From: Pseudomonadota bacterium
Lineage (GTDB): Bacteria; Pseudomonadota; Gammaproteobacteria; Burkholderiales; Burkholderiaceae_B
Direction: 5' to 3'
Assembly: GCA_023427085.1 (NCBI GenBank)
Contig: JAEZBO010000132.1
Span: forward strand, 1 to 7,749
Length of the DNA: 7,749 nucleotides
Below are positions 4,245-7,749 of the stretch, piece after piece (the first letter of the stretch is position 1; every line of letters starts with the position of its first letter). The notes under the pieces are model-generated. The model did no database searches and was not told where the DNA came from. It was given only the letters and a program-made list of their open reading frames with translations. Both the position numbers and the translations under genes were made by a program.

Positions 4245-6038
4245 ATGCAGCATATCCGCAATTTTTCCATCATCGCCCACATCGATCACGGCAAGTCCAC
4301 GCTGGCTGACCGCCTGATCCACCGTTGCGGCGGGTTGGCCGATCGCGAGATGTCGGCCCAGGTGCTCGATTCCATGGACATCGAGCGCGAACGCGGCATC
4401 ACGATCAAGGCCCAGACCGCCGCGCTGGAATACAAGGCGCAGGACGGCAAGGTCTATGCGCTGAACCTGATCGACACGCCGGGCCACGTCGACTTCTCGT
4501 ACGAAGTCAGCCGCTCGCTGTCGGCCTGCGAAGGCGCGCTGCTGGTGGTCGACGCCTCGCAGGGCGTCGAGGCCCAGACCGTGGCCAACTGCTATACCGC
4601 CATCGAGCTCAGCGTCGAGGTCGTGCCGGTCCTGAACAAGATGGACCTGCCCTCGGCCAATCCCGAAGGCGCCCGCGAAGAGATCGAGGACGTCATCGGC
4701 ATCGACGCCTCGCAGGCGATCGCCGCCAGCGCCAAGACCGGCATGGGCATCGACGAGATCCTCGAAGCGGTCGTGGCGCGCATCCCGCCGCCGGTCGGCG
4801 ATCCCGACAAGCCGCTGCAGGCGCTGATCATCGATTCGTGGTTCGACAACTACGTCGGCGTGGTCATGCTGGTGCGTATCGTCAACGGCACGCTCAAGCC
4901 CAAGGACAAGATCCTGTTCATGGCCACCGGCGCCACCCACCTGTGCGAACAGCTGGGCGTGTTCACGCCCAAGTCGGTGCCGCGTCCCAATCTGTCCGCT
5001 GGCGAGGTCGGTTTCATCATCGCCGGCATCAAGGATCTGGCGCACGCCAAGGTCGGCGACACCCTCACGCTGGCCGGCAAACCCGCGCCCGAGCCGCTGC
5101 CCGGCTTCAAGGAGGTGCAGCCGCAGGTGTTCGCCGGGCTGTATCCGGTCGAGAGCAGCGAGTACGACCAGCTGCGCGACTCGCTCGAAAAGCTCAAGCT
5201 CAACGACGCCGCACTGATGTTCGAACCCGAGGTCTCGCAGGCGCTGGGTTTCGGTTTCCGCTGCGGCTTCCTGGGCCTGTTGCACATGGAGATCGTGCAA
5301 GAGCGGCTCGAGCGCGAGTTCGACATGGACATCATCACGACCGCGCCGTCGGTGGTGTACGAAGTCGAGAAACGCGACGGCACCGTGGTGCAGGTCGAGA
5401 GCCCCTCGCGCATGCCCGAGGTCGGCCACATCAACGAGATCCGCGAGCCGATCGTCAAGGTCACGCTGTTCATGCCGCAAGAGTACGTCGGCCCGGTCAT
5501 GACGCTGTGCAACAACAAGCGCGGTGCCCAGATCAACATGAGCTATCACGGCCGCCAGGTGCATCTGGTGTACGAGATCCCGCTGGCCGAGATCGTGCTC
5601 GACTTCTTCGACAAGCTCAAGTCGGTATCGCGCGGCTACGCATCGATGGACTACGAGTTCCTCGAGTACCGCTCGGCCGACGTGGTGCGGGTCGACCTGC
5701 TGATCAACAGCGACCGGGTCGACGCGCTGGCGATGATCGTCCACCGCAGCAACGCTCGCTATCGCGGCCGCGAGGTGGTCTCGCGCATGCGTGAACTGAT
5801 CCCGCGCCAGATGTACGACGTCGCGATCCAGGCCGCCATCGGCGCCGAAGTGATCGCGCGCGAGAACGTCAAGGCGCTGCGCAAGAACGTGCTGGCCAAG
5901 TGTTATGGCGGCGACATCAGCCGCAAGAAAAAACTGCTCGAAAAGCAGAAGGCCGGCAAGAAGCGCATGAAGCAGGTCGGCAGCGTGGAAATCCCGCAGG
6001 AGGCATTCCTGGCCATCCTGCAGGTCGAAGACAAGTAA
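4245..6038 (+). CDS. lepA: Elongation factor 4 (LepA), ribosomal GTPase
   Basis: This 597-residue protein is exactly the family length. LepA/EF4 binds the ribosome and hydrolyses GTP; back-translocation and roles in initiation or 30S biogenesis have been proposed. All GTPase motifs are present: G1 AHIDHGKST (11-19), the G2 region RERGITIKAQT (48-58), G3 DTPGH (77-81, with the catalytic His81), G4 NKMD (131-134) and G5 SAK (162-164). Domain II follows, then the EF-G-like domains III and V, including FGFRCGFLGLLHMEI, and the LepA-specific C-terminal domain with AKCYGGDISRKKKLLEKQKAGKKRMK near the end. The start MQHIRNFSIIAHIDHGK fits the family exactly. However, there is no recognisable Shine-Dalgarno: the 20 bases before ATG are pyrimidine-rich with only CTGG close by. 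The gene is first after the terminator, and lepB follows after 12 nt. Confidence 0.98.
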   Translation: MQHIRNFSIIAHIDHGKSTLADRLIHRCGGLADREMSAQVLDSMDIERERGITIKAQTAALEYKAQDGKVYALNLIDTPGHVDFSYEVSRSLSACEGALLVVDASQGVEAQTVANCYTAIELSVEVVPVLNKMDLPSANPEGAREEIEDVIGIDASQAIAASAKTGMGIDEILEAVVARIPPPVGDPDKPLQALIIDSWFDNYVGVVMLVRIVNGTLKPKDKILFMATGATHLCEQLGVFTPKSVPRPNLSAGEVGFIIAGIKDLAHAKVGDTLTLAGKPAPEPLPGFKEVQPQVFAGLYPVESSEYDQLRDSLEKLKLNDAALMFEPEVSQALGFGFRCGFLGLLHMEIVQERLEREFDMDIITTAPSVVYEVEKRDGTVVQVESPSRMPEVGHINEIREPIVKVTLFMPQEYVGPVMTLCNNKRGAQINMSYHGRQVHLVYEIPLAEIVLDFFDKLKSVSRGYASMDYEFLEYRSADVVRVDLLINSDRVDALAMIVHRSNARYRGREVVSRMRELIPRQMYDVAIQAAIGAEVIARENVKALRKNVLAKCYGGDISRKKKLLEKQKAGKKRMKQVGSVEIPQEAFLAILQVEDK

Positions 6039-6041
6039 GGA
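6037..6041 (+). promoter_or_regulatory. Ribosome binding site of lepB
   Basis: AAGGA overlaps the lepA TAA stop and lies 9 nt before ATG 6051. It ties lepB translation to the end of lepA. Confidence 0.75.
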
Positions 6042-6050
6042 AAGCAAGGC

Positions 6051-6938
6051 ATGAGCTGGAATTTCGCGCTGATTTTGTTCGTACTGCTGGTGGTCACCGG
6101 GGTGGTCTGGCTGGCCGACCGCGTCTGGCTGCGCGCGCGCCGGCAGGCCCGCGGCGCCGAAGCCGTGGCCCAGGTCGAGCGCGACGCGCAGGGGCTGCCG
6201 CCGGCCGACCTGGCCGAACGCAAGCAGCAGGCGCACCAGCAGGCCAGCCGTGCCTCGTGGGTGGTCGAATACTCGGTCAGCTTCTTTCCGGTGATCCTGT
6301 TCGTGTTCGTGCTGCGCTCGTTCATTGTCGAGCCGTTCCGCATCCCGTCCGGGTCGATGCTGCCGACGCTGCAGTCGGGCGACCTGATTCTGGTCAACAA
6401 ATTCAGCTACGGCATCCGCCTGCCGGTGCTCGACAAGAAGGTCGTCGAGATCGGCCAGCCGCAACGCGGCGACGTCATGGTGTTCCGCTACCCGGTCGAC
6501 ACACAGGTCGACTACATCAAGCGGGTGGTCGGCATCCCGGGCGACGAGGTCGCCTACCTGGACAAGAAGCTCTATCTCAACGGCCAGGAAGTCGCGCGCA
6601 CCCGTGACGGCGACTACTTCGAGCCCGACCGGGTCTCGTACACGGCCCGCTACGACGAGAAATTGGGCGACGTAAACCACAAGATCCTGGTGGATGACCG
6701 CTCGTTCCAGGATATTGGCCCCATGTTGTCGTTTCCCAACCGTGACGCCTGCCAGTACGCCCGCAACGGCGTGCGCTGTACGGTGCCCGCCGGCCATTAC
6801 TTCATGATGGGCGATAATCGCGACAACAGCCTGGACAGCCGCTATTGGGGTTTCGTGCCGGACGGTAATATTGTCGGCAAGGCTTTCTTCATCTGGATGA
6901 ACTTCGGCGACCTCGGCCGGATAGGCCGCTTCAATTGA
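6051..6938 (+). CDS. lepB: Signal peptidase I (LepB)
   Basis: This 295-residue inner-membrane enzyme cuts signal peptides from Sec- and Tat-exported proteins on the periplasmic side. The N-terminal transmembrane helix is about 4-22. A charged cytoplasmic segment rich in Ala/Gln/Arg follows (about 23-68), then a second membrane helix (about 72-93). The catalytic Ser102 is in PSGSMLPTL (box B, 99-107). The general-base Lys157 is in YIKRVVGIPGD (155-165). Box E is GDNRDNSLDSR (254-264). Cys234 and Cys243 stand where many LepB proteins have a disulfide near box E, before GHYFMMGD. The first two helices and the long periplasmic domain fit the proteobacterial type. The gene follows lepA by 12 nt as in most proteobacteria, and its stop is 2 nt before the rnc ATG. 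It should be essential. Confidence 0.97.
   Translation: MSWNFALILFVLLVVTGVVWLADRVWLRARRQARGAEAVAQVERDAQGLPPADLAERKQQAHQQASRASWVVEYSVSFFPVILFVFVLRSFIVEPFRIPSGSMLPTLQSGDLILVNKFSYGIRLPVLDKKVVEIGQPQRGDVMVFRYPVDTQVDYIKRVVGIPGDEVAYLDKKLYLNGQEVARTRDGDYFEPDRVSYTARYDEKLGDVNHKILVDDRSFQDIGPMLSFPNRDACQYARNGVRCTVPAGHYFMMGDNRDNSLDSRYWGFVPDGNIVGKAFFIWMNFGDLGRIGRFN
6914..6928 (+). promoter_or_regulatory. Small hairpin before rnc enclosing a GGATAGG ribosome-site-like sequence
   Basis: CGGCC (6914-6918) pairs with GGCCG (6924-6928) around the loop GGATA. GGATAGG (6919-6925) is the only purine-rich, Shine-Dalgarno-like sequence near the rnc start, 9 nt before TTG 6935 and 15 nt before ATG 6941. The hairpin could limit ribosome access. 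The stem is short, and an effect is inferred only. Confidence 0.3.
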
Positions 6939-6940
6939 CG

Positions 6941-7702
6941 ATGTCACTCGCAACGCTCGAAACACGCCTGGATTACCGCTTCAAGGATGCGTCGCTGCTC
7001 GAGCAGGCCGTGACGCACCGGAGCCACGGTGCCCGTCACAACGAGCGCCTGGAATTCCTCGGCGATTCGGTGCTGAACTTCGTCGTCGCCGCCATGCTGT
7101 TCGAGCGTTACGCCCGGATCGACGAGGGCGACCTGTCGCGCCTGCGCGCCAACCTGGTCAAGCAGGCCTCGCTGGCCGACATCGCCCAGAAGCTCGATCT
7201 GTCGCAGTACCTGCGCCTGGGCGAGGGCGAGCTCAAAAGCGGCGGCTTTCGCCGCCCGTCGATCCTGGCCGACACGCTCGAGGCGATCTTCGGCGCGATC
7301 TTCCTGGATGCCGGTTTCGATGAGGCCCGCCGGGTGATCACGCGCCAGTACGCGCCGGTGATGGCCAACGTCGACCCGCGCACGCTCGGCAAGGACGCCA
7401 AGACCCTGCTGCAGGAGTTCCTGCAGGGGCGCAAGCTGGCGCTGCCGGTCTACACCGTGGTGGCCACGCACGGCGCCGCGCACAGCCAGCAGTTCGAGGT
7501 CGAATGTGCGATCACGCCGTTCGATATCAAGGTGGTCGCCGCTGGCAGCAGCCGCCGCGCCGCCGAACAGTCGGCCGCCAAGCTGGCGCTCGAGCAGGCC
7601 GAAGCCGCCAGCCCGGCCGCCAGCAAGCGCCGCAGCCCGTCCAAGACGCGCAAGATCACCCAACTGACCTTGCCTGTCGCAGTGGTCCAGGAGACCAAAT
7701 GA
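6941..7702 (+). CDS. rnc: Ribonuclease III
   Basis: This 253-residue cytoplasmic endonuclease cleaves double-stranded RNA in rRNA precursors and some mRNAs. The catalytic domain (about 5-145) has the signature NERLEFLGDS (34-43). The metal-binding acids Glu38, Asp42, Asp111 and Glu114 match E. coli Glu41, Asp45, Asp114 and Glu117. Further conserved motifs are DEGDLSRLRA (61-70) and GELKSGGFRRPSILADT (96-112). The dsRNA-binding domain covers about 152-222 and ends with AGSSRRAAEQSAAKLALEQA. A tail of about 30 residues follows that E. coli RNase III lacks; it holds a basic run SKRRSPSKTRK (228-238). The ATG start is the conventional choice, but an in-frame TTG at 6935 overlaps the lepB stop (TTGA) and is better spaced from GGATAGG. 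The era-like gene overlaps the stop by 4 nt. Confidence 0.96.
   Translation: MSLATLETRLDYRFKDASLLEQAVTHRSHGARHNERLEFLGDSVLNFVVAAMLFERYARIDEGDLSRLRANLVKQASLADIAQKLDLSQYLRLGEGELKSGGFRRPSILADTLEAIFGAIFLDAGFDEARRVITRQYAPVMANVDPRTLGKDAKTLLQEFLQGRKLALPVYTVVATHGAAHSQQFEVECAITPFDIKVVAAGSSRRAAEQSAAKLALEQAEAASPAASKRRSPSKTRKITQLTLPVAVVQETK
7689..7693 (+). promoter_or_regulatory. Ribosome binding site of the era-like gene
   Basis: AGGAG lies 5 nt before ATG 7699, inside the last codons of rnc. Together with the ATGA overlap it marks a new start and a coupled gene. Confidence 0.75.
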
Positions 7703-7749
7703 ATCAGCCCCTGCCGCCCGACGCCGGCCCGGATCAGGCCCGCGACGGC
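7699..7749 (+). CDS. era: Probable GTPase Era, first 17 codons only
   Basis: An ATG overlapping the rnc TGA (ATGA, 7699-7702), with AGGAG upstream, opens a frame that runs off the right edge. Only MNQPLPPDAGPDQARDG is visible, a polar Pro/Asp-rich leader that precedes any GTPase motif, so the sequence itself does not prove identity. The call rests on the very common rnc-era order and on the start layout. Era binds 16S rRNA and acts in 30S maturation, which fits a partnership with RNase III. The coding sequence is cut by the window edge. Confidence 0.72.
   Translation, partial: MNQPLPPDAGPDQARDG

Noticed and set aside
5924..5935. A6 run in lepA as a programmed frameshift site
   Set aside because: The run is in phase as AAA AAA CTG, not in the X XXY YYZ register, and the zero frame continues through the conserved LepA C-terminus.
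6899..6925. GAACTT near the end of lepB as a sigma-E promoter for rnc
   Set aside because: The bases at the expected -10 position do not resemble TCTAA, and GAACTT encodes an ordinary Asn-Phe with common codons.
4230..6965. Very long minus-strand open frame (about 911 codons) opposite lepA and lepB
   Set aside because: It lies exactly antisense to two certain genes that share the same frame, and its translation is His/Asp/Val/Leu/Arg-biased low-complexity, as expected when GC-ending codons remove antisense stops.

Overview
The window is a contiguous piece of a high-GC proteobacterial chromosome carrying conserved, co-directional (+ strand) housekeeping and stress-response genes. Protein sequences and gene order point to a beta-proteobacterium of the Alcaligenaceae, most likely Bordetella or a close relative such as Achromobacter. 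This placement is from recognition of the proteins, not from a search. I see no mobile element, CRISPR array, tRNA, rRNA or sign of recent transfer.

Layout. (1) 1-370 is the 3' part of a small membrane-protein gene resembling YgfX. (2) 367-4148 is the envelope-stress cluster: rpoE (sigma-E), rseA/mucA (membrane anti-sigma), rseB/mucB (periplasmic regulator of the anti-sigma) and mucD (DegP/HtrA-type periplasmic protease with two PDZ domains). The first junctions are tightly packed: a 4-nt overlap, a 13-nt gap and a 1-nt overlap, then 53 nt before mucD. (3) 4149-4244 is the only sizeable gap between the two gene blocks and holds a textbook intrinsic terminator. (4) 4245-7749 is the lepA-lepB-rnc-era block: the ribosomal GTPase EF4, signal peptidase I, RNase III and the first 17 codons of a gene that is almost certainly era. 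It is also tightly packed (12 nt, 2 nt, then a 4-nt overlap).

How they work together. Sigma-E is held at the inner membrane by RseA; RseB binds the periplasmic side of RseA and shields it until envelope damage triggers proteolysis. MucD clears misfolded periplasmic proteins and feeds back on the response. LepB releases exported proteins, including probably RseB and MucD, from their signal peptides. RNase III and Era serve rRNA processing and 30S maturation, and LepA serves translation. The order rpoE-rseA-rseB-x-lepA-lepB-rnc-era is the same as in enterobacteria, except that mucD stands where E. coli has rseC.

No wholly new system is visible. The points most worth checking are a sigma-E-like promoter inside the rpoE coding sequence that coincides with a patch of rare codons, the hairpin/TAAAAT/terminator arrangement before lepA, the weak or ambiguous translation starts of lepA and rnc, and a basic tail on RNase III.
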